Source: Verticillium longisporum
Taxonomy: Eukaryota; Ascomycota; Sordariomycetes; Glomerellales; Plectosphaerellaceae
Direction: 5' to 3'
Length of the DNA: 64,000 bases
Assembly (NCBI GenBank): GCA_019188255.1
Contig: JAETXT010000010.1
Span: 2,232,001 to 2,296,000, forward strand
The first letter of the stretch is position 1, and each line of letters begins with the position of its first letter. Positions 43,523 through 54,640 of the stretch are shown here, in pieces. The notes beneath the pieces are model-generated. The model did no database searches and had not been told where the DNA came from. It worked only from the letters and a program-made list of their open reading frames with translations. A program made the position numbers and the translations under genes.

Positions 43523-44090
43523 CTACTTTCCTCTTGCCCTTCTTCTTGCCGCCCAGTCGACGACTCGTGGTTCGTGTACACTGATATCGCTCGGGTCACT
43601 CTCCCGCTGGCGCTCTTCCTTCTCTCTGGCGGCTCGATTCTTTTCTTCGGCTCTCTTCTCAGCAGCACGGTGCTCTCCTTCCATCCTCCGCGCTCGTTCG
43701 GCTTCGGCGGCTTTCCTTTGTCTTGCATCTTCCTCGGCTCGTTTTTGTTCTTCACTTCTTCGCCGAGTAGCTTGCCAGTCCCGATAGCTGGCCCACTGGT
43801 TTCGTAGGTCAAAGTAGGATTCATCGTACGCTACACGCCTTGCCTTATCTCTTAAATACTCGTATGATTCCCTAATTTGCGACGAAGGCGATATGTTGTC
43901 CAATTTTAAAATCGACAATAACCACCGAGTAATTACATTAAACACTAGCCTTGCGAAACTCTCGGGCGTCGATGCGCTTGCCCGGCGCCCTTCGATCGGG
44001 GTGATAATCTTTCGCTAGTCTGAAAAAGGCCACTTCGATGTCTTGAAAATTTGCTTGCTGTTTCGACCTAAGGTTTGCGTGATAATCTGA
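43523..44090 (-). CDS. J-domain (DnaJ-like) protein, 5' end unresolved
   Basis: Exons about 44090-43946 and 43871-43523 around a 74-bp intron (GTGTTT...ATTAG). Exon 1 encodes J-domain helices I-III: SDYHANLR, DIEVAFFRLAKDYHPDRRAP with the HPD triad intact, and REFRKA. Exon 2 supplies helix IV (SYEYLRDKARRVAYDE) and then a long charged coiled-coil (EEQKRAEEDARQRK...). J-domains recruit and stimulate Hsp70. No ATG joins the domain in frame; a stop lies just upstream and a direct repeat (TGCATTCAAAGCCT, twice) is present at about 44095-44130. So the start is either in an unseen exon or lost. The plus-strand ORF 43427-43807 is its shadow. Confidence 0.6.
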
Positions 44091-44210
44091 CCTCTAAGGC
44101 TTTGAATGCACTTTGAGGCTTTGAATGCATTCATTTTGACTGCGAGGAACGGCTGCTTGGTCAGGAAGAGGGGCTGAGGTTAGAAGATGCCCCTCTGATG
44201 AACTACACAG

Positions 44211-44400
44211 AATCACCAGAACAAGTACCACGAGGACGCCATTGGTCAGCTTGTGGACTGGATCATCTCTCTCACGGACGTCAACGCACTGTCACCCAAA
44301 GACCGCGACCTGCTCTGGTACTTCTTCAACATCTATGAGAACAGCAACAAGGGCATTAAGGGTCGTGGCGTAGACCGCCGAGTCAGCGAGGCCTCCCCGG
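44211..44400 (+). pseudogene. Orphan exon of an unknown gene
   Basis: After an acceptor-like TGATGAACTACACAG the frame reads NHQNKYHEDAIGQLVDWI, continuing to KDRDLLWYFFNIYENSNKG and KGRGVDRRV. The hydrophobic and charged pattern is that of a real helical domain, but no upstream start and no convincing downstream exon were found. Family not recognised. Confidence 0.3.
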
Positions 44401-45263
44401 ATCAAAGATGCTCGAGTCGTCCTTCCCCCGCCTGTGAGTGGGCTTCTGAGCGACGAACATGGAATGACGAGGGTTTATTTTGTTACAGTTCGATTCCTTT
44501 GGTCTGCTACATTTGGAGCCTTGGTGCGGCGAGAAGGGTTTATACATGAATCAAATAAGAAGACTGAATGAATGCCTAACTTAGTGCACACGTGCAGAAG
44601 GTGCCCCCACGCTTTGTGCTTGTCTCAACTACAGCGACCCGTGTACCCTTCGTGCAAGCCATCAAAAAGTTCATACAACAACAAAACTGGTAAAGCTCGG
44701 AGGCAGCGGCAACGAGCCCAATCGTGACCAAGAAGGCCTAGTTGAGGTACGGAGGGAATGGCTAGCCGCAGCGGGATCTCGGGAATGGGCGAAGCAGAAT
44801 GGCTCGACATAAACACCGGTGATGACGTTCCGCATCTTGGTCTGGATCGAGTTGGCAATATCACTAGGGCACTGCCGCGGAGAAGAAGGACCAAGGCTGC
44901 ACCAACAGGGACAAATCTACACGAAATTGCCAATGATTCTGGCTGGGCTCCAGCACTTGCTATGTACCGTGATGGTAGAAACCGGACGGAAGAGATTACG
45001 AGGGTGTGGATCACGACCAGACGTAGCCGTGGACGTGGAAGACGCTCGGTCATGATGCTCCGAACCTTGGTCGGTGGAGCCCGTACATGAACTAATCAGA
45101 GTTATGATCACGTGACACTTTGCTTTACCCATGTGCCCCATATCTTGACTCCTTCTTTTGGTCCAAACATGCCATCACACTTCAACTCGAACACTACAAG
45201 ACCTTCGGCGTTTAACTACGGTGGTACACCACGCATTGGTTTCGACGACACAGAGGAATCTCA
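44401..45263. other. Intergenic region
   Basis: Overlapping ORFs at 44625-45053 (-) and 44758-45090 (+) mirror each other and neither has a recognisable domain. Nothing is called. Confidence 0.4.
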
Positions 45264-46576
45264 ATGGATCGCCAAAACATAGCCAACCTCCCCTCTCAGC
45301 CCACAGAAAATCGCGTCCTCAAAGCCAATCACAAAACCCCAGCAGCTAGATACAACATCAAGGTGCTACGCGCTCTCCAGCACACATTGAAAGGCAGTCC
45401 GGAGGCTGATCTCGCCAGCCTTCTGCCGTCAACATATTCAAAGAAGTTACAATCGTTCAAGCACTCAGGTGATGAGCCTCCCAAATATCAAACCAACTAC
45501 TGCTAATGCAATCTGAACCAGCAGTTCATCCATCGACATCGGCGACCGGATCCTTTGACTCCAAACCTTCATTTCTAGATAACGATGTCCGCTCAAGAAT
45601 CGATGTTGCCGACCAGTCGATGACCTTGGTCCAGCTGTCTTCGGAACTGAACGGCCTCCTTCAACCCCACAAGGATCTCTCAACCGGCCTTGTAAACCTG
45701 CTAGCCAACAGCGAGGTGCTCTACAAAAGCGCATGGGCAGCATCTATCATGGTGTTTCGGGTCAGCGAGAATCTTGTTGTCAAGGTTACTGCCGATGAGA
45801 GGTCAACACTCAACGAACACCGGTCACTAGCATATCTACAACAACATCAACATAGATTTCCTGCCCCGAGACCACACGGCGTGGTACGCCTTGGTCAATT
45901 CTGCCTGCTCTTTACGAGTTTCATTCCGGGCATCACGTTGGAGAAGGCATGGTCTCGATTCGACAACATGGAGAAGACCGCCATAAGTAATCAACTCGAT
46001 ACATTGGTCGCTACTTTGAGGCTCATACCCTTTCCGGAGAACACCACGTTGGGTGGCGTACTAGGGGGCGGTTGCAAGGATGCAAGACGAGGGATCCGTC
46101 TCAACTCTGAACCGATCTTTAATGCCAAGCAGTTTGAAGATTTCATCTTCGCCGGATCGGAGACAGCTTCGCCCCTCTACACTAATCTTTTGCGCAGCCT
46201 GATGCCAAGCTCGCCAGCAACATGCGTCTTCTCACATGGCGATCTTCGCCCCGCAAATATTATGGTTTGCCAACGTGAAGATGGAAGCTGGAGAATTGTC
46301 GGTATCATAGACTGGGAGTCGAGTGGGTTCTATCCTGAATACTGGGACTGTGTGAAGGCGACAAATAATTTGACCCCAAGGGAGCAAGTCGATTGGTACT
46401 CTTTTTGCCAGACCAGATATCACCACACCGTTATCCGACGCAATGGCTGGTTGATCGGCTATGGGACCGGAGTATGGTCAACGGCTAAGGAGAATGAACT
46501 TTCTATTACACCCCTGAGGGAGCATGTGGTGAATGGTGAGCGAACGGATCACCGCTCTCATTCACTCGAGTCATAG
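45264..46576 (+). CDS. APH-family phosphotransferase (kinase-like fold)
   Basis: Exons 45264-45468 and 45522-46576, a 53-bp intron (GTGATG, CTAATG, ACCAG), 419 residues. Kinase-like APH fold (PF01636 type): N-lobe VVKVTADE with the ATP-binding Lys, later LLFTSFIPGITLEKAW hinge region, catalytic HGDLRPANI (His307, Asp309) and the metal-binding Asp332 in IIDWESSGFYP. In fungi such proteins phosphorylate small molecules or are of unknown role; true aminoglycoside resistance is not implied. The last 19 bp overlap the end of the convergent gene on the minus strand. Confidence 0.88.
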
Positions 46577-47214
46577 ACAAACTCTTGCGACATGACCTGA
46601 CCTTCCTGCTCCTCTTGTTCCTCATATTCCTCCGATTCCTCATCCGCGTCTCCACCAAAGTCCTGGCCGTAATATGGAAGCATCTCCTCTCTGCCCTCGT
46701 ACCACGTCAGCTCGTCAATCATCTGACCAGCCTGCAAAGCATGCCATATGTCCATTACGTAGTCTTGGCAATTCCAGTCTAAGCCCTCCCCCGGAACCTG
46801 GATCATTCCAATTTGCTGGACGAGTGTGTCCCACCAGCCTGGGTGCATCCGACCTAAGAACGTGAGGGGCTGGTGGCATCTCTCGGAGTTTGTTGGGTTT
46901 GTTTGACGACCCTCAGGCCTGAAGGGACCATCTTGTTCATCCTGAACGACCTGGAAGAGGTGCCACTGGCTCGTCGCCTGATTGTGGGTTGCGAAGGCCC
47001 AGTGGTAATAGTTGCCAAAATGTGGTGTATAAATCGCACAGTAGAGGTCAACAAGTGGCTCTTGATGTCTGGCCTTCTTCTTGTCCTTTTTCTCGTCCTT
47101 CTTCTTGTGCTTCTTGGTCGATCTGTCCTTCGGCCTGTCTTTGGTTGCCCTGTCCTTGCCCTTTTCTTTAGTGCTTGACCTGGATTTCCGGGACTTGCTC
47201 GCAAGAAACGACAT
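46558..47214 (-). CDS. Lys-rich N-terminus plus conserved-looking globular domain, unknown
   Basis: Single exon, 218 residues. Residues 1-50 are Lys/Arg/Ser-rich (KKHKKKDEKKDKKKARH) and may be a nuclear or nucleolar targeting segment. Residues 53-165 form a globular domain: YCAIYTPHFGNYYHWAFATHN, WHLFQVV, and LDWNCQDYVMDIW. The H...NCQDYV pairing recalls cysteine-protease-like folds seen in fungal hypothetical families, but this is only a pattern match. The C-terminus is acidic and Glu/Gln-rich. It converges on the APH gene with a 19-bp coding overlap. Confidence 0.7.
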   Translation of the reverse strand: MSFLASKSRKSRSSTKEKGKDRATKDRPKDRSTKKHKKKDEKKDKKKARHQEPLVDLYCAIYTPHFGNYYHWAFATHNQATSQWHLFQVVQDEQDGPFRPEGRQTNPTNSERCHQPLTFLGRMHPGWWDTLVQQIGMIQVPGEGLDWNCQDYVMDIWHALQAGQMIDELTWYEGREEMLPYYGQDFGGDADEESEEYEEQEEQEGQVMSQEFVYDSSE

Positions 47215-47852
47215 TGGAACAACTCCGAGATCCCGAGATGTAGTGACGGGTGAGGGCTTGGGGTGTCAAAATGAAGGAGAGACTGCTCTCGAGAAATTGT
47301 GTTCAGAGCTGTCGAAAGGCTTGGATCACCGCTGCCAAACGACATCTCTCAAAACGAACAGCATCTTTATACTTGATTTCTGACCGACGCCTCCATCAGG
47401 CAACGATGACTGTCTGGTATCTTCTAACAGTGAGTGTCCTAATGAAGGATGTGGTCGCGCCGTCTCTAAGCTTCCCGAGTGGTCAATCGCCATTCATCGG
47501 CCTGTGAAGCTCGCTGACTGCAGGGCATCTATGGCGGGGTGGGAACCTTCGCCGCATGCCTGCCTCTCCGTTTTGTTTTCTAAACGGGTTGTTCACAAAC
47601 CTTGTGACTACAACATCACGTACTGGGAATCCGTACTCCTTCACCGGGGCTCCGTTTCCTCGGTTTTAGCAACCGTTGGCGTATCACTCCTGTATACTGA
47701 CCAATAAGATCGGCTCAGGAAGAGATGATCTCATTTGCCCCACATCCAGCTCATAACAAAATCTACATGCTGTTGTTTGTGGAGCATTTGATTAGCCGCC
47801 CAAACCGAGACGCCAGCAACCTGGGATTACTCACATGAGATGCTGAGACACG
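47215..47852. other. Intergenic region, upstream of the Lys-rich protein
   Basis: Contains the presumed promoter of the minus-strand gene at 47214. No further gene seen. Confidence 0.45.
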
Positions 47853-47942
47853 TCAGGATGGCTTGCCACTACAGGTAGGGCACGGAATGCCGTTCACGAT
47901 GCCTTTGCCGTTGCAGGTTTCGCAGGGTTCCCTTTGAGACAT
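47853..47942 (-). CDS. 29-residue micro-protein with a DnaJ-type zinc motif
   Basis: ATG (47942) to TGA (47853) gives 29 residues that are almost entirely a zinc-binding pair: CETCNGKG then, after six residues, CPTCSGK. The CxxCxGxG and CxxCxG elements are the two halves of one zinc site in the DnaJ cysteine-rich domain, and here they form nearly the whole product. It is below the usual ORF cutoff. Support for a gene: start with purine context (AAGAATGT), an upstream TATA-like box (GATAAATACC, 48071-48080 on the minus strand, about 130 bp away), and a sequence too regular for chance. Possibly a small chaperone-like or thiol/zinc protein, function inferred only. It could also be the last exon of a larger gene. 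Confidence 0.55.
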   Translation of the reverse strand: MSQREPCETCNGKGIVNGIPCPTCSGKPS

Positions 47943-48258
47943 TCTTGGTTTTCGGCTTTGGGAGCTCAATTCGAAGCCTGTCGAGAGTATATCGAGTGGA
48001 CAGAAGGGGTGCGTTAGTTGAGCTGGACAGTTGTAATGTTGGCCCCAAGTGATGTCCAGGGCATCACGCGGTATTTATCCCAGTAACTTAGCGATCACCT
48101 ACCAATCGCCACATGGCACACTACGTGTTGCCGTGACAGACCCATCGGCCAATTAAAATGCCGTTGTCTCTACGGTGCCGTCATTGGATACAAATGCTGC
48201 CCGCCCCAGGTCTGTTGTTTCCAGCCTCTCCCTTCAACCTCTCTCCACGTCAAATACT
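47943..48258. other. Divergent promoter region
   Basis: Lies between the micro-ORF (minus) and the zinc-finger gene (plus). It holds the TATA-like box for the former and nothing else I can name. Confidence 0.45.
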
Positions 48259-49282
48259 ATGTCAGGAGAGACTCGCCAGTATCGTCAATGCACGTGTTCG
48301 GCCTCATTCGAAACGGAACACAACCTATCTGAACATATTGAGGGCATTCGAGTCCGTATCCCTCACTACTGCGCCTTCTGAACTGACATCCTCCAGTCCT
48401 TAGAACGCCGGTTGGAAGCCGAAATCGAAAGGTGCCGAAGTCACTTTAAAGTTGACGACAAAAACGGCCCGGACAATCACGATGGGTCGAATGATCATGA
48501 AGACAATTGCTATGGCGAGTGCAAAACGATCCAACATGCGGGTACAAGGATGGGAGATGCCGCCGGAGCGCATCGTTGTCCAACGTGTGAACGGTCGGAA
48601 CCCTTCAAAACCAAACAGAGGCTTCGGCGGCACTTTTGGCAGCGTGAGCCCCATCCTACTAGACCCTACTCGGTCTTCAAATTGTTCCTTACACCGTCCG
48701 TCTAGATGTCAGGTGCGAGGAGGTCTGCCCATGCTGTTTCAAGGTTTTGGGGCTCGCCAGCGAATACATCAGGCATGCCGAGAAGCATCCCCAAGCAAGT
48801 GGGAGGAAAAGGGACTTCATCGACCGAACATGCACTGAATTACGCGAACGTGCCTACAAGGAACTGGACGATGCAAGCCGCCGAAGAGCGAAAGGAGTAA
48901 CTGAGAGGAAACGTACTGCAGATGATGCGAATTTGCGCATAGAAGCACCACGAACCAAGAGAACCCACCAGTTCACGGATGATGGGATTAGTGGAGAGAC
49001 CCCTCAGCTCCGAGAATGCAATGGTATGGCGCCCTTTTGTCCCTCAACTCGGCTGACAAGCAAATAGTTGCCCCGATGGGTGTGACCCCAATGCGGTCTC
49101 CTCTGCCGTTGCTACCAGTACCCCATGCTGTCGAAGCAGTGAATGCGGGCGACTACCTCAGCATGTATGGAGATGTGTATGAATTCCAGTCCACGAACGG
49201 TTTGGGTTTGGTAGAGGAGTTCGATGCTCCTCTGTTGCAAATTATGAATGGTATTCCTACAACATTCCAACAAAATGGATGA
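48259..49282 (+). CDS. C2H2 zinc-finger protein
   Basis: Four exons: 48259-48355, 48404-48643, 48706-49023 and 49068-49282; 289 residues. Introns 2 and 3 are firm (GTGAGC...TCTAG, 62 bp; GTATGG...AATAG, 44 bp). Intron 1 may instead be 48352-48396. Finger 1 is imperfect (CTCSASFETEHNLSEHIEG, C-x-C and one His). Finger 2 is CPTC...RLRRHFWQH and finger 3 CPCCFKVLGLASEYIRHAEKH, both C2H2 with H-x3-H. A basic helix rich in Arg/Lys follows finger 3, and the C-terminal exon is acidic/hydrophobic and might activate transcription. A DNA-binding regulator is likely, targets unknown. Confidence 0.75.
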
Positions 49283-49332
49283 GGATGTTGAAAGAGAGCC
49301 AAAAGGAGGATTGAAACTACTCTTGATGACCA

Positions 49333-50098
49333 TCAGCCTGCGATTTCGTTGGGTTCTTCGAAGTCAAAGTTGAGGTCTATGTTTGGACGTCTCATGTCGG
49401 CAACCTTTCGTTTTAGGTTTTCGGAGTTAGGGAGGACTATCTTTGCCCACTTCGCGACCACCTCCTCTGTCGCGAACAGAAATGTGATAGCATATCCTTC
49501 CTTGATTTCAAACCCGAGGCGGGCATCTGCAATTATGCTAAAGAGTTAGGCCAAAACTCACGCTGCTGGAGGACCACTCACAGGCCGCCAACTGGGAGGT
49601 CTATTGGTTCAGGCTTCAAGCCTACGCGATCCAGCTCCGACGGTAGTATTTCGTTGAGAGATCTTCGGCTCCTAAAGGTGTCCATCTTGTGAAGGTGCGA
49701 ACGGGGATAGTAGTCTAGTTGCGAACCTGCAGCCCACAACTGCACCATCAAGACGCGCCGGCCAGCTTCCAGCCCACCTCTCCTAAAGCATTCGACGTGG
49801 CCAGGATATTCTTTGTATCGGAGCCAGTGACCGAGGCGGCATCTCTCGAGAGACTCTTCGAGAATACTTCTGATACGCTTTAAACGGTTAGAGGAGTTCT
49901 GTGGATGTTCTCCGGATAACTTGCCGCGTCGAAGGCGAATTGATTGCAAAAGTCCAAGCCATATTCTGTGAAGTACCGGAAGTGATTGCGCTCCATCGCA
50001 GCGATTCGGTCGCCCGCTAAGGGCTCGTTTAAATCATAGAAGCCTTTCTCGTGGATCGACTGCAGCGCGTCCTCCAAGTTGAACGGGGTCGCCGCCAT
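49333..50098 (-). CDS. Conserved-looking hypothetical protein, one frameshift
   Basis: Exons 50098-49582 and 49537-49333, a 44-bp intron (GTGAGT, CCTAAC, TTTAG); about 240 residues. Starts MAATPFNLEDALQSIHEKG. The frame changes at a CC pair on the plus strand (49924-49925), where one more base would join NQFAFDA to GKLSGEHPQNSSN. The middle contains VLMVQLWAAGSQLDYYPRSH, faintly like the metal-site end of phytanoyl-CoA-hydroxylase-type oxygenases. The C-terminus (ADARLGFEIKEGYAITF...) has no signature. Function unknown. It converges on the zinc-finger gene, 50 bp away. Confidence 0.6.
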
Positions 50099-50652
50099 TG
50101 CGAACGAATATGTGACGCCTGACTAATGCTGGTGGTTGTTGGGGGCGTGTTGCGGACAATGATGCCCAACAACGCGGGGCATTTCACAAGCTCTCGGATC
50201 GCATGTCTCAGCGGCTCAAGCAACTTTAGATAACCGGGGTTTATCCGATAGACGCAGACGAGGCTACCGTTTCAAGACGGTGACAGAACAAACGGATCGA
50301 CGGCGCTCTGTTGTCATGTCAGTGCAGGCACCACATTCGTGTGATCCAGTTGGTACATGGATCACAGTTCCGTGATACAGCCGAATCACCCACCGATCAG
50401 TGATATCCCCCATTGACAGCCCCATTGGCATTGTCACATGGATCACTGGTCTGTGGTGCACCACTGATCTGTGGTACCCCTTTCCAAATGTTGGTATGTG
50501 GAACACAAACCTGTGGTACACCTTATGCAGGGATCGCAACTCTTTGACGACCGGCCGGATGCAATGCTCCACTAAACATTTGTTGCCGATCAGGCATAGT
50601 CCTATCTGCGACCCGGAGGTACTTACACATGTACCTCTGCAAAATCTTAATT
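50099..50652. other. Left flank of the retrotransposon, part of an interrupted minus-strand gene
   Basis: On the minus strand a short coding piece (KLRFCRGTC, 50652-50627) ends at a GTAAGT donor. An open frame of 103 codons (50572-50264) follows with repeated HRPVIHV/YHRSVVH-like units arising from an imperfect TGGTACAC/TGGATCAC DNA repeat. See the matching exon at 56412-56553. Confidence 0.4.
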
Positions 50653-50657
50653 TGATG

Positions 50658-50882
50658 TGTCAGATACTCGATGCCTCATGTATCGTATTCGTCACTTCTG
50701 GCCGAGTCCTCATATTAAAAGGACCTCTTGATGGTTGTAACTTGGTTGATCCTTGTTTTGTACTGGTTCTGTCGAGTGACAATCTTGACCCCACTCCTTC
50801 ACCGCCCTGCGGCAGAATGGTGAAATATTCAATAAACCCGATTTCAGACACCCTTCAAACAGATCCAAGCATCAATCCGACA
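50658..50882 (-). repeat. 3' LTR of the copia element (225 bp)
   Basis: TGTC...GACA ends. Complete and uninterrupted, and matching the two halves of the other LTR base for base as far as I can read. Confidence 0.95.
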
Positions 50883-50915
50883 CACCCCCAGTTGAGGCCT
50901 CGCAGGTGGAAACTG

Positions 50916-53900
50916 TCAGTCTCCGATCTCCAGCTCTGCCATTCTTTCCCAAAGTTCCTGTTTCTCGATGGGCCGAAGTAGCCTTCCCTCCAGTCGATCT
51001 GAGATATCGATGAGTCCAATCTGTGCCATGAAAATCTGGAGGCGCTGATGATTCAGGGGCTTCGTAAGTCCATCGGCGATCATGTTTGCCGTCGGGATAT
51101 ATTCCACCAGGATCCTGTTCCTCTGTGCTTCCTGCCTCAACCAGTGGTTGTGTATGTCGACGTGTCGAAGTTTGGTCTGCAATGTGGCGATGTCTTTGTT
51201 GACCAGTTTGATCGTCTGTTGGTTGTCACATCTTATTCGGATGCGTTCATCGTCCAAGGTAACCCCGAGCTCCTTGATGAGTCTAGAGACGAACATTGCT
51301 TCCTTGGCTGCCTGTGAGAGGGCAAGGAGCTCCGCTTCGGTAGTAGACGTGGTGACCGTTGATTGTTTATTGGCCCTCCAGCCGATTGTGCCGCCAAACA
51401 AGGTCATGGCGTAGGCTTGGGAGCTCTTTCGGTCAAGAGTATTGTCTGCGAAGGATGCGTCGCTTGCCATTGTGAAAACATCGTCTCCGCCGAACTGTAA
51501 CGCCATCGTCTTTGTTTTCCTTAGATACAGCAGCACCTGGTCAGATGCAGTATGATGCTCGGGTCCTGGGTTTGAGTTATGTCGCGCAAGTCGCGAAGCG
51601 GCGAATGCCACGTCTGGTCGTGTGATGACCGCAGCGTACAGTATTGAGCCGATCTTTCGCTGGTAGCTTCGGATTGACCCACGGCTTGCGAGTTCATCAT
51701 GTGGCAGGAGTTCTTCCTGTTTCATCGGAACATCGTGCCGCAAATCTGTGCGGTCAATGAGGTTAGCAATCTTGTCAAGGTAATCAGATTGGGAGAGCCA
51801 GAGGAGCTTGTTCTCTCTGTCTCGGATGATTTCAACGCCGAGGAACCATTGCAATGGTGTTCCTCCTGTCAATTTGTACTTAGCTTGCAGCGCTCGTGTG
51901 ATGCGCTCAACCTCGTCCTCCCTCTGCTTTCGGTATGCCAGGACAATGTCGTCGACATAAAAGAAGATAATGACACCGCCCTTGGTCATGCAGCAGGTCT
52001 CATGAGGAACGGGTTTGAATCCGAGTTCGGTCAGTGTAGCTGTGAGTTCCCTCTGCCACAGCAGTGGAGACTCTCTCAGCCCATAGAGCGCTTTCCGGAG
52101 CATCAGGATCATTCCTGGTTTCCGGTGCCCTGGTGGCATGCGCATAAAGACGTTCTTGTCCAACTCGGCGTTCACAAACGCGTTGACGGCGTCATACTGG
52201 ATCAGTTCCAGGTCGAAGCGCGCCGCGACTGCCATGAGTGTCCGAAAGGAGCGCCCTGCTAGGGTTGCTGCGTATGTCTCTTCGTGAGTCGACTTACGTT
52301 GTTGGTCTCCTCTGACCACCAGGCGTGCTTTGCACTTCTGGAACTGTCCGTGTTTGTCAAACTTGTACACGTAGACCCACATGCAGTCAAGGATCTGATA
52401 GCCTCGCACTCGAAGGTCATGTTTGGAAATCTCCGCCCATGAGTTCATTTCTTCGTGGCTGCGCAGGTGTGCTGCTTCCGCCTCCTCAAACATTGTTTTC
52501 ATGGGATGTGTTGCCAAGTCTCCATGGTGCTTGGGTAGTGGAGGCATCTGTCGCCTGTGGAGCGTCCTTGGATTTCGTAGCAGTCGAAGCCACTTGGCCT
52601 TGTCGATCTGTTCTCCGTCTATCGCGCCGAGTGGATTGGCCAAACGTCCAGCAGCAAAGGCAGCTTTCCACACCTCAATTGGTCCGGCGTTTCTGTAGAT
52701 CGTTAATCTCTCCTCAGGCAGATCATCTGAACCGTTCCGCATCACCAAAGAGAGAAGTGCTGCCGGTGGAAGTGACACAGGGGTAGCGTATTCTCTAGCC
52801 CGGGCGTCAGAGTTCTTGGCTTGGTCATCGGTGCCGGCCGTAACCTGGCTGTCCGTGCCGCCCTCTGGTAGTCCCAGTGCGATTTCCGCATCCCCGGTTG
52901 ACCCAAAGCGCTCGCCAGTCCTGGCTGGTTGATCAGACGCAGCCTCTGACGGTTCAGCTTCTGTGTCCCCTTCCGCTTCCTGAACGGCGAAGTCCTCCCA
53001 GTTCTCCTGGGGTTCAACGTCTTCGTCCTCTCCAGGAAGGCCCTCCCAAGTTCGTTGGGGTAGAAAGGCACCGTCAGGCGATTCTACTGCCTCGGTGGCA
53101 CGGTCTGGTTCAGGCTGGTCTACCCTATCGAGTAGATGGATCAAATCTTGCCGACTGATGTGGAGCAGATCATCCTTGAGTTGTTTTAAATCCCCATTGA
53201 AGAGTTTGTCTTCATTGAAGATGACGTCCCTCGTAGATATGGTCCTGCCAGTATGTGGATTCCAGATTCGGTATATGTTCGTGGATTGGTATCCCACGAG
53301 AAACCCAATCCATGCCTTGGGGTTGAGTCTCTGTTTCTTTTGTGTACCTAGTTGCGCTTCCCGGGTCATGGCATAAGCCTTGCACCCATAGACGCGGAGG
53401 TGTGCTTGATATGGCTTGCGGTTCTCCACCACAACCCCGTCCCTGTGTGCTAGGAATGTGTGGAACTTGTCGTATGGAGTCCGCCAGCTGTAAATGTACT
53501 TCGGAGTCCGGTTGTGGAGGTAGACAGCGGCTCGGTATATCTCCACCCACAGGTGTTCCGGCAGTCTGGCACCGACGCGCATCGCTCTGGCCTTCGTCTT
53601 AATGATGCTTCCAGACACCTCGGCACTCCCGTTCTGGGCAGGTGTATACGGCGCTGATGGTTCGACCTTGATATGAAGCGTGCGGAGGAATGCAATGGTG
53701 GTGAGACTGTGCTTCATGATCTCATTGTCGCATTCAATGACCTTGGGGGCCAGCCCATACTGCCGCTTCAGGACGCCAAGCAGGTCCTTGATTGCCGCAG
53801 TCAGGACTTCCGTCCTTCTGTCTGTGAGGTAGTAGTCCCAGATCATTCCCGACCAGCGATCGGTGACGAGCATGACACTGCGTTGGCCCTCCTGATCCCT

Positions 53901-54640
53901 GGTCACATCATGAAAGTCGATGGCTAGTCGGTCGCCGGGCGCATGGCCAAGTTTCCTTGGTCGGCGACTGACTTGTCGTGTCATCTTGGATAGTGCGCAA
54001 CCGTCGCATTCCACGGTCGTTGTTCCCTTGACTCTCGCACCCCTGGAGGCGTTCACTAGATGTTCAAGGGCCCGCGGTCCAGGATGGCCGAGTCGCAAGT
54101 GCCACTTCCGGCCATCAGCTTTGGAAGTTCGCTCTGACCAAGAATGCGCTCGGTGTCGTCGGGTAACGAATGCACTGTCAGGGCATCCCACAGGTATGTC
54201 TTCGATGACAAACTGATCATGACGAACCGCCAGTGTGGAAACGATCGCATGATTCCAGTCTCGGAGACAGTTCTGCCCTGGGCGGTTATCCCACCAATAT
54301 CCGCGTTTGTGCAGTTGACGTAACGAAACAAGGTTGCAGGGAAGTTCTCGCAGAGAGCCACATCGCAAAGTCTGATGACCTTCGGTCCCTTAGGGCCTCG
54401 AGTCTGGATGTCCACGATCCCATATCCGCGGATGGGAACTCTCCTTTCCCCGGCAAAAACATAGTCTCCTTCTTCTGCCTGCTGAAACCTCGTGAAACGA
54501 TTGTTGTTGTTGAAGATGTGAATAGTCGAACCTGAATCGAGAATGACCGAGTTCTTGAGCGGGTACTGGGTGATGGAAAATGCAGCGTTGAGAGCAGCGA
54601 CCACAAAGCTGGCAGTGCATTGTCCAACACCCCTCCCGGG
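50916..54640 (-). CDS. pol: copia pol: protease, integrase, reverse transcriptase, RNase H
   Basis: In frame after the gag TGA: protease VILDSGSTIHIF. A single-base frame change at a GGG run (plus strand 54339-54341) separates protease from the 1,150-codon remainder, where CENFP should run into CNLVSLRQLHKRG. Then come the pre-integrase/zinc part (WHLRLGHPG, CDGC), integrase with D-D-E residues (AIDFHDV, IECDNEIM, NGSAEVSG), reverse transcriptase (YDAVNAFVNAEL, FYVDDIV), and RNase H with the TTSTTEAELLAL and CDNQQTIKL motifs. The remainder is intact to its stop at 50916. The frame change may be a sequencing undercall, since nothing else in this young element is broken. Confidence 0.9.

Noticed and set aside
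43427..43807. Plus-strand ORF with Phe/Leu-rich, membrane-like segments
   Set aside because: Antisense of the charged coiled-coil of the J-domain protein, so hydrophobicity is an artefact.
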